This document shows, piece after piece, positions 44,431-53,739 of a stretch of DNA of 64,000 nt. Position numbers and translations under genes: made by a program. A model generated the notes under the pieces. It was given only the letters and a program-made list of their open reading frames with translations. It was not told where the DNA came from and did not search any database. The stretch lies in the NCBI GenBank assembly GCA_004293915.1, contig RDZG01000081.1:53932-117931 (forward strand), given 5' to 3'. Source of the stretch: Bacteroidota bacterium (lineage in GTDB: Bacteria; Bacteroidota; Bacteroidia; Cytophagales; UBA9547). Every line of letters starts with the position of its first letter. Within the stretch, counting starts at the first letter, position 1.

Positions 44431-45315
44431 ATGCAACTAATTTTAGCTATACTCATATTAATATGCAGTATTCATGATTCATATTCTAATTCAAATTATT
44501 TCAATGTCTTTGCTTTTAAAGGGAGTGTAACTATATCTGATAAACAAGTAACACGAAAAGTAAAAGTTAAGAAAAATCACATTTTGGTATTAAAACAAAA
44601 TGCTTTTGTGATTTTATATAATGAACAAGGACAATTTGTGCAATTAGAAAAAGCTGGAAAATATAATTTTGAAACAATTCTTCAACATTGTTGGACAATA
44701 AATACAATTTTAGAGGATAAAAATTTAAGGAAGTACATATTAAAAGAACTTAAAGAAATTAAATATGAGCCAAATTTATTTTGGATATCAAAATGTGGCG
44801 TACCAAGAACTGAATTTTTAATGCCAAAATATTTTTTATATTTTGATCCTACAATAAAAATAAATTGGCAACCATTACAAACACGAAATAAAATATGCAA
44901 AAAATATAATTTTTATGTGAAAGACATTTATGATGTAGACTTGTTTAATGTTATAGTTACAGATACCACATATACACTAGATTTGAGTAGAATTAATCTA
45001 CCTAAAGATAAAACGATTCTAGTTCTTGCTTATCCATTAGAATTTGAAGTACAAGATAGTGAAGCATTTGTTTTGAAAAAAATAATTAAACCTGATGAAT
45101 TTAATTTAATTGAAGAAGCCCATCCTAATAAAACAGAAGAATTAATACACTTATTAACTGGTATAATAGCAGAAAAATATAGAATCTATCCCTTAGCAAA
45201 AGTCTCCTACATGACCTTATGCTTAAAACATCCCGATATTAAAATATTCAAAGAGCTTTATAAGATTTTTCTATCTAAAACATATTCAAATATTGATTTT
45301 AAATTTACAGAATAG
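44431..45315 (+). CDS. Hypothetical exported protein
   Basis: 294 aa with a signal peptide of about 19 residues (ending DSYS). The first half has a beta-rich module (GSVTISDKQVTRKVKVKKN, then AFVILYNEQGQFVQLEKAGK). The second half has LFNVIVTDTTYTLDLSRINL and ends with a helical stretch near residues 240-285. I recognise no family. A standalone gene between mlaE and thrS; no operon context. Function unknown. Confidence 0.55.
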   Translation: MQLILAILILICSIHDSYSNSNYFNVFAFKGSVTISDKQVTRKVKVKKNHILVLKQNAFVILYNEQGQFVQLEKAGKYNFETILQHCWTINTILEDKNLRKYILKELKEIKYEPNLFWISKCGVPRTEFLMPKYFLYFDPTIKINWQPLQTRNKICKKYNFYVKDIYDVDLFNVIVTDTTYTLDLSRINLPKDKTILVLAYPLEFEVQDSEAFVLKKIIKPDEFNLIEEAHPNKTEELIHLLTGIIAEKYRIYPLAKVSYMTLCLKHPDIKIFKELYKIFLSKTYSNIDFKFTE

Positions 45316-45402
45316 GGTTCGATGTTTTATTATAAGTCTCATAAAGGGGATTTGAAAGGGTAATACCAATTGTCTTCCACTTTCAAATTGATCATTTATT
45401 CA

Positions 45403-47331
45403 TTACACCTTCGCCTCTTTTTTAAACATCGTTATAAATTCTTCAACAGACAAAGAACCTAAATCACCTTCGTGTTTTCTGCGAACCGAAAGTTTGTTTT
45501 CGGCTTCTTCTTTTTCGCCAACAATAAGCATAAATGGTACTCGATTTACCTCTGCATCTCTGATTTTTCTGCCAATTTTTTCATCTCTCTCATCCACACT
45601 TCCTCTGATGTCTTCTTCTTCTAAAGCTTGTTTGATGCGGTGTGCATAGTCGTGATATTTTTCAGAAATTGGTAAAATTGCAAATTGTTCGGGAGCCAAC
45701 CAAAGTGGAAAATTACCTGCACAATGTTCGATTAAAACAGCCGTAAATCGTTCTAATGAGCCAAACGGAGCTCTATGAATCATTACAGGTCTGTGTTTTT
45801 GATTATCAGAACCAGTATATTCGAGTTGGAACTTTTCGGGCAATTGATAATCTACTTGAATCGTACCAAGTTGCCATTTTCTACCCAACGCATCTTTTAC
45901 CATAAAATCCAATTTTGGACCATAAAAAGCTGCTTCGCCAAGTTCTGTAACCGTATTTAAACCTTTTTCGGCAGCTGCTTCTATGATATTGCGTTCTGCC
46001 AAATCCCAGTTTTCGTCCGAACCAATATATTTTGCCTTATTGGCAGGGTCACGAAGCGAAATTTGGGCTGTATAGTTCTCAAAACCAAGTGCTTTGAAAA
46101 CATACAAAACCAAATCTATTACTTTCAAAAATTCTTCTTTCACTTGCTCTTTCATGCAAAAAAGATGCGCATCATCCTGCGTAAACCCACGCACACGAGT
46201 CAATCCATGTAATTCTCCACTTTGCTCGTAGCGATATACAGTACCAAATTCTGCATAGCGAATGGGTAATTCTTTGTACGAACGAGGTTTTGATTTATAA
46301 ATTTCGCAATGATGCGGACAATTCATCGGTTTTAGGAAATACTCTTCGTCTTCGGGTGTGTGTATAGCCTGAAACGAATCCTTTCCATATTTTTCGTAAT
46401 GTCCCGATGTTACATACAATTTTTTATTTCCAATATGAGGTGTTGCAACTTGCTGATAACCCGCTTTTTCTTGTGCTTTTTTTAGAAAATTAATTAATCG
46501 TTCTCTCAACACAGTGCCTTTGGGTAACCAAAGTGGCAAACCCATTCCCACATTTTCTGAAAACGTAAAAAGCTCTAATTCTCGACCAAGTTTTCGGTGA
46601 TCACGCTTTTTGGCTTCTTCTAATAATACCAAATATTCTTCTAATTCTTTTTGTTTTGGAAACGTAACTGCATATAAACGAGTGAGTTGCTTGCGATTGA
46701 TATCGCCACGCCAATAGGCACCAGCTATATTCATTACCTTTACCGCTTTTATAAAACCAGTATTTGGAATGTGCGGACCACGACACAAATCGGTAAAATT
46801 GCCTTGCGTATAAAATGTAATCTTGCCATCTTCTAGGTTTTCGAGCAAATCGAGTTTATACTCATCTCCTTTTTTGTCGAAATATGCAATAGCTTCTGAT
46901 TTACTAATTTCTTGGCGTTTAAACTCTGATTTTAAACGTGCTAATTCTAAAATTTTATCTTCAAGTTTTTTGAAATGATCTTGATTAAATTCTACATCAC
47001 CAAAATCGACATCGTAATAAAAACCAGTTTCTATGGCTGGTCCGATACCAAATTTTGTGCCAGGATATAGACTTTCCAAAGCCTCTGCCAACAAATGGGC
47101 AGACGAATGCCAAAATGTGGCTTTGCCATCAGTGTCGTTCCAAGTCAATAATTGTACCGTAGAATCGGCATGAATGGGCAAATTGGCATCAACCGTAGTG
47201 CCATTTACTTTTGCAGCCAAAACATTGCGAGCCAAACCCTCGCTGATGCTAAGGGCAATTTCCATCGAAGTTGAACCTTTTGGATATTCTCTAACAGAAC
47301 CGTCAGGAAGTGTGATTTTGATTGTATTCAT
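45403..47331 (-). CDS. thrS: Threonyl-tRNA synthetase
   Basis: 642 aa, standard length. An N-terminal TGS domain ([20 protein letters not shown]), the editing domain with [11 protein letters not shown], and the class II core with [16 protein letters not shown] (Zn site), [13 protein letters not shown] and [13 protein letters not shown] are in order. The C-terminal anticodon-binding domain begins near [19 protein letters not shown]. Monocistronic on the minus strand. Confidence 0.97.
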   Translation of the reverse strand: MNTIKITLPDGSVREYPKGSTSMEIALSISEGLARNVLAAKVNGTTVDANLPIHADSTVQLLTWNDTDGKATFWHSSAHLLAEALESLYPGTKFGIGPAIETGFYYDVDFGDVEFNQDHFKKLEDKILELARLKSEFKRQEISKSEAIAYFDKKGDEYKLDLLENLEDGKITFYTQGNFTDLCRGPHIPNTGFIKAVKVMNIAGAYWRGDINRKQLTRLYAVTFPKQKELEEYLVLLEEAKKRDHRKLGRELELFTFSENVGMGLPLWLPKGTVLRERLINFLKKAQEKAGYQQVATPHIGNKKLYVTSGHYEKYGKDSFQAIHTPEDEEYFLKPMNCPHHCEIYKSKPRSYKELPIRYAEFGTVYRYEQSGELHGLTRVRGFTQDDAHLFCMKEQVKEEFLKVIDLVLYVFKALGFENYTAQISLRDPANKAKYIGSDENWDLAERNIIEAAAEKGLNTVTELGEAAFYGPKLDFMVKDALGRKWQLGTIQVDYQLPEKFQLEYTGSDNQKHRPVMIHRAPFGSLERFTAVLIEHCAGNFPLWLAPEQFAILPISEKYHDYAHRIKQALEEEDIRGSVDERDEKIGRKIRDAEVNRVPFMLIVGEKEEAENKLSVRRKHEGDLGSLSVEEFITMFKKEAKV

Positions 47332-47512
47332 AGTTAAAAATCTGCTTTACAACAGCAGTTGATTAGTTAAGTTGCAAAAGTAAAGAAATAGTACGGATTT
47401 TGAAATTAGCATGAACTATTTTTCATAATTCTAAAAATAAAATCACAAAAACTTCCTTTTTGCAATTTTGGTTTTTGTAGATTCGCACTGGAATCACAAA
47501 AATATTTTTGCA

Positions 47513-48631
47513 TTGAAATTTTCAAAAATCACAGGTTTAACTTTAATCAAAGAAACACTTTTGGCTTCGGTCAGAAACAAACATGTGGCTCATGCTCAGT
47601 TGTTTATGGGCAATGTGGGCTGTGCAAATTTGGCTTTGGCTTTGGCTTATGTGCAGTATATCAATTGCGAAAATCAACAAGAAACCGATAGTTGTGGTAG
47701 TTGTGCATCGTGTATTCAGTTTTCTAAAATGGTGCATCCAGATTTGCATTTGGTTTTTCCGATGGCAAACCTCGAAAAAATTAATAAAGAAGATTTAAAA
47801 GCCCATTCACTAAAGCATTTTCGACCTTTTGTGCAAGAAAATCCTTTTGCCGATATTCATGATTGGGGACAATATATTGGTGCTGAAAACAAACAATTTT
47901 CGATTTCAGTAGAAGAAGGAAGGTCGATAATTCAATATATTTCGATGAAATCGTTTCAGGCTGAATTTAAAATTGTGTTGATTTGGCTGCCCGAACTCAT
48001 GCACAGTTCAACATCTAATGCCATTTTGAAAGCATTGGAAGAGCCACCACCCAAAACGATTTTTATTTTGGTGGCAAACGATATTGAAAAAATAATTCCT
48101 ACAATTTTATCGCGTTGCCAGCTGGTTTATGTTCCAGCATTTTCAGAAGCTGAAACAAAACAATATTTGATTGAAAATAAGCAAGTTGATGAAAAAAATG
48201 CTTTGAGAATTGCTAAAATTTCGGATGGTAATTTGAACAAAGCCCAACAGCTAATTAGTCAAGAACCTGATGATTCGCATGAAACATTTGCTACTTGGAT
48301 GAGATTATGTTTTGGTCGAAAATATCAAGATTTGCTCATTTTTAGTGAAGATTTGAGTAAAAGAGGAAGAGAAAATCAAAAAAACATGCTTTTGTATGGT
48401 TTGCAAATTGTGCGAGATTCGCTTATGGTTTCTGCAAATGCCATCGAACTTGTGCATCAAGACGAAAATGAATTGAAATTTATTGAAAAGTTTTCGGGAG
48501 CAGTAAATCAAAAACGTTTGCCCATTTTATCTGAAATATTAACCGAAACTTTTTTACATATCGAACGAAATGGAAACGGAAAAATAGTTTTTTTTGATAC
48601 TTCGTTGAAAATCACAAACTTAATGATGTAG
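47513..48631 (+). CDS. holB: DNA polymerase III delta' subunit-like protein
   Basis: 372 aa from a TTG start at 47513 (FSKITGLTLIKETLLASVRN). This fits the usual start of delta'/DnaX-like AAA proteins; an upstream TTG at 47468 is rejected. HAQLFMGNVGCANLALALAY replaces the usual Walker A, consistent with a delta' subunit rather than DnaX. CENQQETDSCGSCASC is the zinc-binding cluster, followed by HPDLHLVFP. KALEEPPPKTIFILVANDIE and TILSRCQLVYVPAF are the AAA core. It is part of the clamp loader. Confidence 0.9.
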   Translation: MKFSKITGLTLIKETLLASVRNKHVAHAQLFMGNVGCANLALALAYVQYINCENQQETDSCGSCASCIQFSKMVHPDLHLVFPMANLEKINKEDLKAHSLKHFRPFVQENPFADIHDWGQYIGAENKQFSISVEEGRSIIQYISMKSFQAEFKIVLIWLPELMHSSTSNAILKALEEPPPKTIFILVANDIEKIIPTILSRCQLVYVPAFSEAETKQYLIENKQVDEKNALRIAKISDGNLNKAQQLISQEPDDSHETFATWMRLCFGRKYQDLLIFSEDLSKRGRENQKNMLLYGLQIVRDSLMVSANAIELVHQDENELKFIEKFSGAVNQKRLPILSEILTETFLHIERNGNGKIVFFDTSLKITNLMM

Positions 48632-48681
48632 GTTGCTCGCAAAGGCACAAAGACGCAAAGAAAAAAAGCTTATAAAAGAAC

Positions 48682-48727
48682 AAAAAATCTTTGCGACTTC
48701 TTTACTTTGCGAGAAAAAACAAAAAAA
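48682..48727. repeat. 46-bp intergenic direct repeat, copy 1
   Basis: Contains ATCTTTGCGACTTCTTTACT and TTTGCGAGAAAAAAC. An identical copy lies 75 bp downstream, and a diverged third copy (ATCTTTGCGGCTTTGCGTCT) follows up to 48848. Resembles the common Bacteroidota intergenic cgcaaag-type repeat. Confidence 0.85.
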
Positions 48728-48756
48728 ACGTAAAGAAAAAAGCATATACAAAGAAT

Positions 48757-48802
48757 AAAAAATCTTTGCGACTTCTTTACTTTGCGAGAAAAAACAAAAA
48801 AA
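48757..48802. repeat. 46-bp intergenic direct repeat, copy 2
   Basis: Same sequence as 48682-48727. The array sits in the gap between the convergent holB-like and peroxiredoxin genes. Confidence 0.85.
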
Positions 48803-48847
48803 GCCGCAGAGAAAAATCTTTGCGGCTTTGCGTCTTAGCGAGAAAAA

Positions 48848-49477
48848 CTAGTGTTTTGCCAAGTATTCTGCTGTGCTATCAACCGAAGCTTTCATCGCAT
48901 CTTTGCCTTCGCTCCAGTTTGCAGGACAAACTTCGCCAAATTTATCGTTATGAATGATAGCATCTAGTGTACGTACTTTTTCTTCTATACTTCTACCTAT
49001 TGGGAAAAAGTTAATTTCTTCGTGCATTACCACACCTTCTTTATTGATTAAAAAAGTACCTCTAAAAGCAATTGGTGCACCTTCAAAAATCATCTCACCT
49101 TCTTCGTTATAAGCATATTGACCGCCTAAAACACCATAATTAGTAGCAATAGTTTTTGATGTATCGGCAACCATTGGGAAAGTTACACCGCCAATTCCAC
49201 CTTTGTTTTTTGCTATTCCTAACCAAGCTAAATGAGAATTTTCAGTATCAGTAGAGCAACCAATAACTACGCAATCTCTTTTTTCAAATTCTGTTAATTT
49301 TGCTTGAAAAGCATGAATTTCGGTCGGACAAACAAACGTAAAATCTTTTGGGTAAAAGAACAAACAGATGTATTTTTTGCCAATATATTGGCTCAAAGAA
49401 AAATCTTCAACAATCTCATCGCCATTTACAACAGCTGGAGCAACAAACAACGGAGCTTTTTTTCCTACTAACGACAT
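48848..49477 (-). CDS. AhpC/TSA-family 2-Cys peroxiredoxin
   Basis: 209 aa. The peroxidatic cysteine is C50 in FYPKDFTFVCPTEIHAF and the resolving cysteine is C184 in GEVCPANWSEG. GVVMHEEINFFPIGRSIEE is the dimer/decamer interface region. It reduces peroxides using a thiol reductant. Standalone; the stop lies at the edge of the intergenic repeat array. Confidence 0.94.
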   Translation of the reverse strand: MSLVGKKAPLFVAPAVVNGDEIVEDFSLSQYIGKKYICLFFYPKDFTFVCPTEIHAFQAKLTEFEKRDCVVIGCSTDTENSHLAWLGIAKNKGGIGGVTFPMVADTSKTIATNYGVLGGQYAYNEEGEMIFEGAPIAFRGTFLINKEGVVMHEEINFFPIGRSIEEKVRTLDAIIHNDKFGEVCPANWSEGKDAMKASVDSTAEYLAKH

Positions 49478-49589
49478 TTTTATATTTTGATTTGGTTTAA
49501 AATAATTATTTTTTGTGCAAATGTAACACTTGACTGTCTAATTTTGTTCCGATTTATAAAGAAAATAAATTGTTGTGATTTTATAATAT

Positions 49590-50279
49590 ATGCTATTTAA
49601 AACACGAGGCATACCGCTTGGATATATCAAATACAAAGAAACTTCGATTATAGCTAAAATCTATACCGAAGAGTTTGGTTTGCAATCATATATTCAAAAT
49701 GGCATTCGTACTGCATCAAATAAAAACACAAAAATAGCTCTTTTTCAGCCACTTACATTGCTCGATATGGTGGTATATCACAAAAAAGGCGTTGATTTGC
49801 ATCGCATCAGCGAGATGAAAACTTCCTATACTTATCAAGCCTTACACACAGATATTCGTAAATTAACCATTGGTTCGTTTTTAACAGAAATTTTGATTAA
49901 ATGCCTAAAAGATGAAACCAAAAACGAAGAACTTTTTGGCTTTTTATTTACTTCTTTTGTTGCCCTCGACCATTTGCACTCCAACGACTTTCACTTAAAA
50001 TGCATGATTCGATTGGGACAATATTTAGGATTTATGCCAAAAGATGCAGATGGTTTGTTATTGCAACTCAATTTTTTAAGTCCAAATTTTATTCAAAAAA
50101 TATCAGAAATAGAATGTAAAAAATGGCTACACCATCTTTTTGAGTCAGATTTTGAAGTTTCATATCCCAATGCCCAAACTTATATTCCACAAACAATTGA
50201 TGTTTTGGTCGAATATTATGCACATCATGTACCAGGATTTGGCAATTTGCGTTCGCTAGAAATTATACGAAGTATTTAA
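49590..50279 (+). CDS. recO: DNA repair protein RecO
   Basis: 229 aa. TRGIPLGYIKYKETSIIAKI and EFGLQSYIQNGIRTAS form the N-terminal OB-fold. A C-terminal helical domain ends in FGNLRSLEIIRSI. The zinc-binding cysteines of some RecO proteins are not evident. RecO works with RecR (gene at 19142) and RecF. It starts a + strand run with the DivIC/FtsB gene 63 bp downstream. Confidence 0.9.
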   Translation: MLFKTRGIPLGYIKYKETSIIAKIYTEEFGLQSYIQNGIRTASNKNTKIALFQPLTLLDMVVYHKKGVDLHRISEMKTSYTYQALHTDIRKLTIGSFLTEILIKCLKDETKNEELFGFLFTSFVALDHLHSNDFHLKCMIRLGQYLGFMPKDADGLLLQLNFLSPNFIQKISEIECKKWLHHLFESDFEVSYPNAQTYIPQTIDVLVEYYAHHVPGFGNLRSLEIIRSI

Positions 50280-50342
50280 AATACATTCTAAAGAAATAAC
50301 TATTTTTGTAAACATAATATCCAAAAAATTCGGAAGCAAAAA

Positions 50343-50642
50343 ATGAAAAAGTGGATTAAAAAAATTGTTCCTTTGTTTGGTAATTTTTATTTTAGCACTG
50401 GCGTAATTCTTTTTTTATGGATGATTTTTATCGATCCAAACGATTTTATAAGTCAATTTAGGCTCACTTCAAAACGCAATAATTTGGAAAACGAAAAAGA
50501 ATTTTATTTGCAAAAAATCGAAGAAGTTAAAATCGAACGAAACGAAATTTTTGGTAGCCCAGCCCAATACGAAAAATTTGCCAGAGAACGCTATTTGATG
50601 AAAAAACCAAACGAAGATATTTATATTTACAACCAAGATTGA
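50343..50642 (+). CDS. DivIC/FtsB septum formation protein
   Basis: 99 aa bitopic protein: one transmembrane helix at residues 13-32, then a coiled coil (LTSKRNNLENEKEFYLQKIE) and a C-terminal (R)ERYLMKKPNEDIYIY segment typical of DivIC/FtsB. It is a bitopic component of the divisome linking FtsL/FtsQ-type partners. Its stop (TGA) overlaps the ATG of the next gene. Confidence 0.85.
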   Translation: MKKWIKKIVPLFGNFYFSTGVILFLWMIFIDPNDFISQFRLTSKRNNLENEKEFYLQKIEEVKIERNEIFGSPAQYEKFARERYLMKKPNEDIYIYNQD

Positions 50643-51676
50643 TGTTTAATTCTCGAATCATATCGCTAATTATTGCCCTCATTGTAGCCACAGGTGTGCT
50701 TGTGATTCAATATTTTTTAGGACATTTAGATACCGAATTGCTCGTAGTTATTTTTCCTGCTGTAGTTTTTGTGGCTTTTGTTTGTGTGTATTTATCGCTC
50801 GAATATCTAATTTTTACAGAAATAAACAAGATTTATTCGGTTCTCGACCGCATCAAAAAAAACGATATTAATATCAAAGAAGAAGAATACATGACACCAA
50901 ATATGCCTGTCGGGAAAAGAAAAAAAATATATGAAGAAATAAATACGTATGTAACAAAAAAACAAGACGAAGTAAATGAATTAAAAAAACTCGAAGTATT
51001 TCGCAGAGAGTTTTTAGCAGATATTTCGCACGAACTCAAAACACCAATTTTTGCAGCTCAAGGATTTATTCATACCTTACTTGATGGGGCAATGAGCGAC
51101 AAAGAAGTCAGGGAAAAGTTTCTTAAAAAAGCAGCCAAAAGTCTCGATGGTTTGCAAGAAATGGTAGAAGAATTGCTAACACTAACCAATGTATATTGAT
51201 GATTTTGATATACATATGCTTACTAAAGATGTGTTTGAAATGCTCGAAAAAAAGGCCGAAAAGAAAAACATTGATTTGAAATTTACAGAGCAATCCAATT
51301 TTCCAATTTGGGTAAAAGGCGATAGTTATCAAATCAAACAAGTGATGAAAAACTTGGTTGAAAACGCTATAAATTATGGATTTGAAAAAGGAAAAGTTGT
51401 GGTTTCGTTTGATGTTGAAAAAGAAAATGTAGTTGTATCAGTAAAAGATGATGGTCCGGGAATTCCACCAGAGCATTTGAAACGTATTTTTGAGCGTTTT
51501 TATCGCATCGAAAAAAGCAGGTCTAAAGAAAAAGGTGGCTCTTAGGCTTGGCTATTGTTCAAGAAATCATCGAAGCTCACCATTCTAAAGTTATGGTTTC
51601 GAGTATTGTTGGCAAAGGCACTTCGTTTGCGTTTATTCTCAAAAAATCTGTACCAGATGTACATGTTGGAACGTAA
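50642..51676 (+). pseudogene. PhoR-like sensor histidine kinase with two frameshifts
   Basis: Three consecutive pieces make one kinase. 50642-51199 encodes two transmembrane helices and the HisKA region (DISHELKTPIFAAQGFI). 51189-51545 encodes the HATPase half (NLVENAINYG N-box, DDGPGIPPEHL). From about 51543, in the original frame, GLGLAIVQEIIEAHHS and a short tail end at 51676. The frame returns, so the first shift is compensated by the second. A few residues of linker (the usual LESGDI-type segment) seem lost at the first break. It could be a pseudogene, sequencing errors, or a two-event decay; the upstream gene couples to it through a TGATG overlap. Confidence 0.7.
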
Positions 51677-51677
51677 A

Positions 51678-51745
51678 AAATCAATATTTACCCAATCCTT
51701 CCCGTATAACCACAATTTCATCATCCGAACAATCGAGAACTGTAG
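51678..51745. repeat. Duplicated 3' end of the sua5-type gene (island boundary, left)
   Basis: On the minus strand it reads [20 protein letters not shown] then stop, i.e. the C terminus of the L-threonylcarbamoyladenylate synthase gene. It matches 53672-53739 at 61 of 68 positions; six of the seven differences are silent in the gene and one gives Leu to Ile. This fits an attachment site with the donor version of a gene end. Confidence 0.8.
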
Positions 51746-51786
51746 TATTTCTTACTTATGAATTTACTCCGAAACAAGTTCGATTA

Positions 51787-52188
51787 TTACCTTTTAGCTA
51801 CTGTTTCTAATAGTTCAATATGGATTTGTAACAATTTTATTTGTTCTTTCAAAAACAAGATTTCTTGTGCTTGTACTTTGTTTTCGCTTTCAAACTTCAA
51901 TAATTCAGCATTTTTATCTGTATAGTAATTAAATGTGCCGAAAATAATACCAGCTTGTCCGCCATTGTGGTTGTTGTGAATACTAAATGTATCAGGCAGA
52001 AAATCTTGAATAGGTACATTTAGTTTTTGTGAAAAACTGACCAACTGATCCAAATCTGGGCTGGTTTCATTACGTTCTATTCTGCCATAAGCACTTTGCG
52101 ACAAACCCAATAAATCTGCCATCTCGGCTTGATTGAGTTTTCGTTCTTCTCTAATCGTTATTAATTTATTACCTACTTTTATTTTCAT
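51787..52188 (-). CDS. XRE-family helix-turn-helix regulator with coiled-coil tail
   Basis: 133 aa from MKIKVGNK at 52188. Residues 8-60 (ITIREERKLNQAEMADLLGL, SQSAYGRIERNETSPDL) form a Cro/C1 HTH. The C-terminal third (ENKVQAQEILFLKEQIKLLQ) is a coiled coil, as in Bacteroidota regulators that dimerise through their tails. A longer start (52257) is rejected as AT-rich and non-conserved. First gene inside the sua5-bounded island; target genes unknown. Confidence 0.8.
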   Translation of the reverse strand: MKIKVGNKLITIREERKLNQAEMADLLGLSQSAYGRIERNETSPDLDQLVSFSQKLNVPIQDFLPDTFSIHNNHNGGQAGIIFGTFNYYTDKNAELLKFESENKVQAQEILFLKEQIKLLQIHIELLETVAKR

Positions 52189-52495
52189 ACTTATATATCC
52201 ATTTAAAGGAGCGTAAAATTCGGTTTTCGGATTGTTAAATAATATTTTACCAATCATTTTTGCTAATCTATAATCTAAAAAATTAATCTCAAAAAAAATA
52301 TTAAAAATTACTTTACAAACTTCAAATTCTGATTCGTCTGTAACTTTTTTTTATCTCCCAATTTGTGATTTAATAATAGAAACTTATAGTACAATTCAAT
52401 AAGGAATATCCAGAACATCCTATAGAAAAAAGTATGGGGCAGCAGCCGAAAAGCCAATAGAGTAGGTAAAATATTTCTATAACTCATCATAAAAA

Positions 52496-53149
52496 ATGAA
52501 AAGAAATACCACATTAATTTGGGCAGTTTTAGCTGCCTCTGTAATCATTTATTCGTGTTCGAACTCAAAAATCCAAAAAGGGTCGGGCTTGGCAAAAGCA
52601 CCACACGCAACTCAAACGGCAAAAAGTGCAACTTCTTACGATTATCAATCGGCTCAAAACTATGCTAAAATTGCGGAAAATTATGTAAGCAAAGATATTG
52701 CAATTGAAAATTCGTTTTCTAAAATCGAAGCCCAAGCAATAACCTCAACAGACAAAAAACTAGTTGCAATCACAAAAAAACATTTGCCGCAGCTAGAAAA
52801 ATTACAAAAAGGCGAAAAATTATCGCTTGGCGAAGCACTTAGTCTTAAAAAAGACATCAAACAAGCAAAAAAAATAATGAATGCGGATTCTAAAACTGCT
52901 GATGGTGGCAAGAGCCAAACTGCAGCGTTTATTATCGCATTAGCTGTTTGGTTGCTTTTAGCATCTATCATTCCTATTCACAGGTTTTATTTGGGTGGAA
53001 AGAAAAATGTAACAAATGGAATTTTAATGCTTATATTCGGTATTTTAACTTTAGGTTGCGTTTCATTAATTTGGGGATTAATCGATTGGATTAGAATTGC
53101 AACAGGTGATTTAAAACCAGGTTCTGGAGAATATAATCCTAAATGGTAA
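52496..53149 (+). CDS. TM2-domain lipoprotein
   Basis: 217 aa. The first 21 residues end in IIYSC, a lipobox with Cys21. A helical charged middle (residues 60-130) precedes a TM2 domain: two transmembrane helices with IPIHRFYLGGKKNVTNGILM and LIWGLIDWIRIATGDLKPG. TM2 proteins in Bacteroidota commonly pair with DUF2752, and here the next gene overlaps by 7 bp. Function unknown. Confidence 0.75.
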   Translation: MKRNTTLIWAVLAASVIIYSCSNSKIQKGSGLAKAPHATQTAKSATSYDYQSAQNYAKIAENYVSKDIAIENSFSKIEAQAITSTDKKLVAITKKHLPQLEKLQKGEKLSLGEALSLKKDIKQAKKIMNADSKTADGGKSQTAAFIIALAVWLLLASIIPIHRFYLGGKKNVTNGILMLIFGILTLGCVSLIWGLIDWIRIATGDLKPGSGEYNPKW

Positions 53150-53463
53150 CTAATATTTTTAATACAAAATATGCAAAACCGCTATCAATTTTCATGATAG
53201 CGGTTTATATTTTTATACCAATTATACTTTTATGTTTGCCTAAAACATACTTTGACAATGGAATCACTACCTGCCCAAGTCGTTTGCTGTTTGATATAAA
53301 TTGTTTAGGCTGTGGCATGACTAGAGCCTGTATGCGGATCATTCATTTTGACTTTGTTGGTGCTTGGGAGTATAATAAATTCTCATTTATCATATTTCCA
53401 TATTTTGGCTATATTTGGTGTCAAACTATTATTAATCTTACAAAAAAAATAATCAAAAAATAA
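53143..53463 (+). CDS. DUF2752 family membrane protein
   Basis: 106 aa. The cysteine-rich loop CPSRLLFDINCLGCGMTRAC is the DUF2752 signature, between predicted helices near residues 14-32 and 76-97. These small membrane proteins are often linked to TM2-domain proteins and of unknown function. The start overlaps the preceding gene by 7 bp. Last gene of the island cargo before the candidate small RNA. Confidence 0.8.
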   Translation: MVTNIFNTKYAKPLSIFMIAVYIFIPIILLCLPKTYFDNGITTCPSRLLFDINCLGCGMTRACMRIIHFDFVGAWEYNKFSFIIFPYFGYIWCQTIINLTKKIIKK

Positions 53464-53517
53464 CTTTTTTTAAGTTTGAAGAAACATTTTAATTGCTGGT
53501 AAAATCATTATTTTTTG

Positions 53518-53550
53518 TTTTGAATATTGCAATAAAAGTTTGTAAATTTG
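53518..53550 (+). promoter_or_regulatory. Promoter driving a candidate small RNA
   Basis: TTTTG at 53518-53522 and TAAATTTG at 53543-53550, spaced 20 bp, match the Bacteroidota promoter consensus. The only transcript it could start is the short hairpin-containing unit downstream. Confidence 0.55.
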
Positions 53551-53556
53551 TATTGG

Positions 53557-53620
53557 TCTTTTGGCCTCGCCTAAATATGCTCTGCCTTATAGTCGTGCGT
53601 TGATATTTAGGCATTTTTTT
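53557..53620 (+). ncRNA. Candidate small RNA, unknown class
   Basis: A transcript starting about 7 bp after the promoter would be ~64 nt. It would hold GCCTAAATAT (53569-53578) pairing with ATATTTAGGC (53603-53612) around a 24-nt loop, with T7 as terminator. No ORF of significance. It does not match tmRNA, SRP or 6S RNA patterns I know. It could equally be only the terminator of the DUF2752 operon. Confidence 0.4.
53569..53620 (+). terminator. Hairpin plus T-run, possible terminator
   Basis: 10-bp perfect stem with a 24-nt loop and T7. It ends either the DUF2752 operon or the candidate small RNA. Positions 53464-53671 have no gene. Confidence 0.6.
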
Positions 53621-53671
53621 ACAGTTTTTTTATTCTGTATTTAATCCTGTTTGCAAGTTTCAAACTTTTTC

Positions 53672-53739
53672 AAATCAATATTTACCCAATCCTTCCCTTA
53701 AAACGACAATTTCATCGTCTGAGCAATCGAGAACGGTAG
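53672..53739. repeat. 3' end of intact sua5-type gene (island boundary, right)
   Basis: Native counterpart of 51678-51745. The two copies delimit a segment of about 1.9 kb with the XRE, TM2 and DUF2752 genes. Confidence 0.75.

Noticed and set aside
48682..48802. 46-bp repeats considered as a short CRISPR
   Set aside because: Only two exact copies with a single 29-bp gap, no cas genes, and similarity to known Bacteroidota intergenic repeats.
52380..52475. Short fragment reading KLIVQFNKEYPEHPIEKSMG (+ strand)
   Set aside because: About 26 codons with no start codon upstream in frame; could be a remnant but cannot be assigned.
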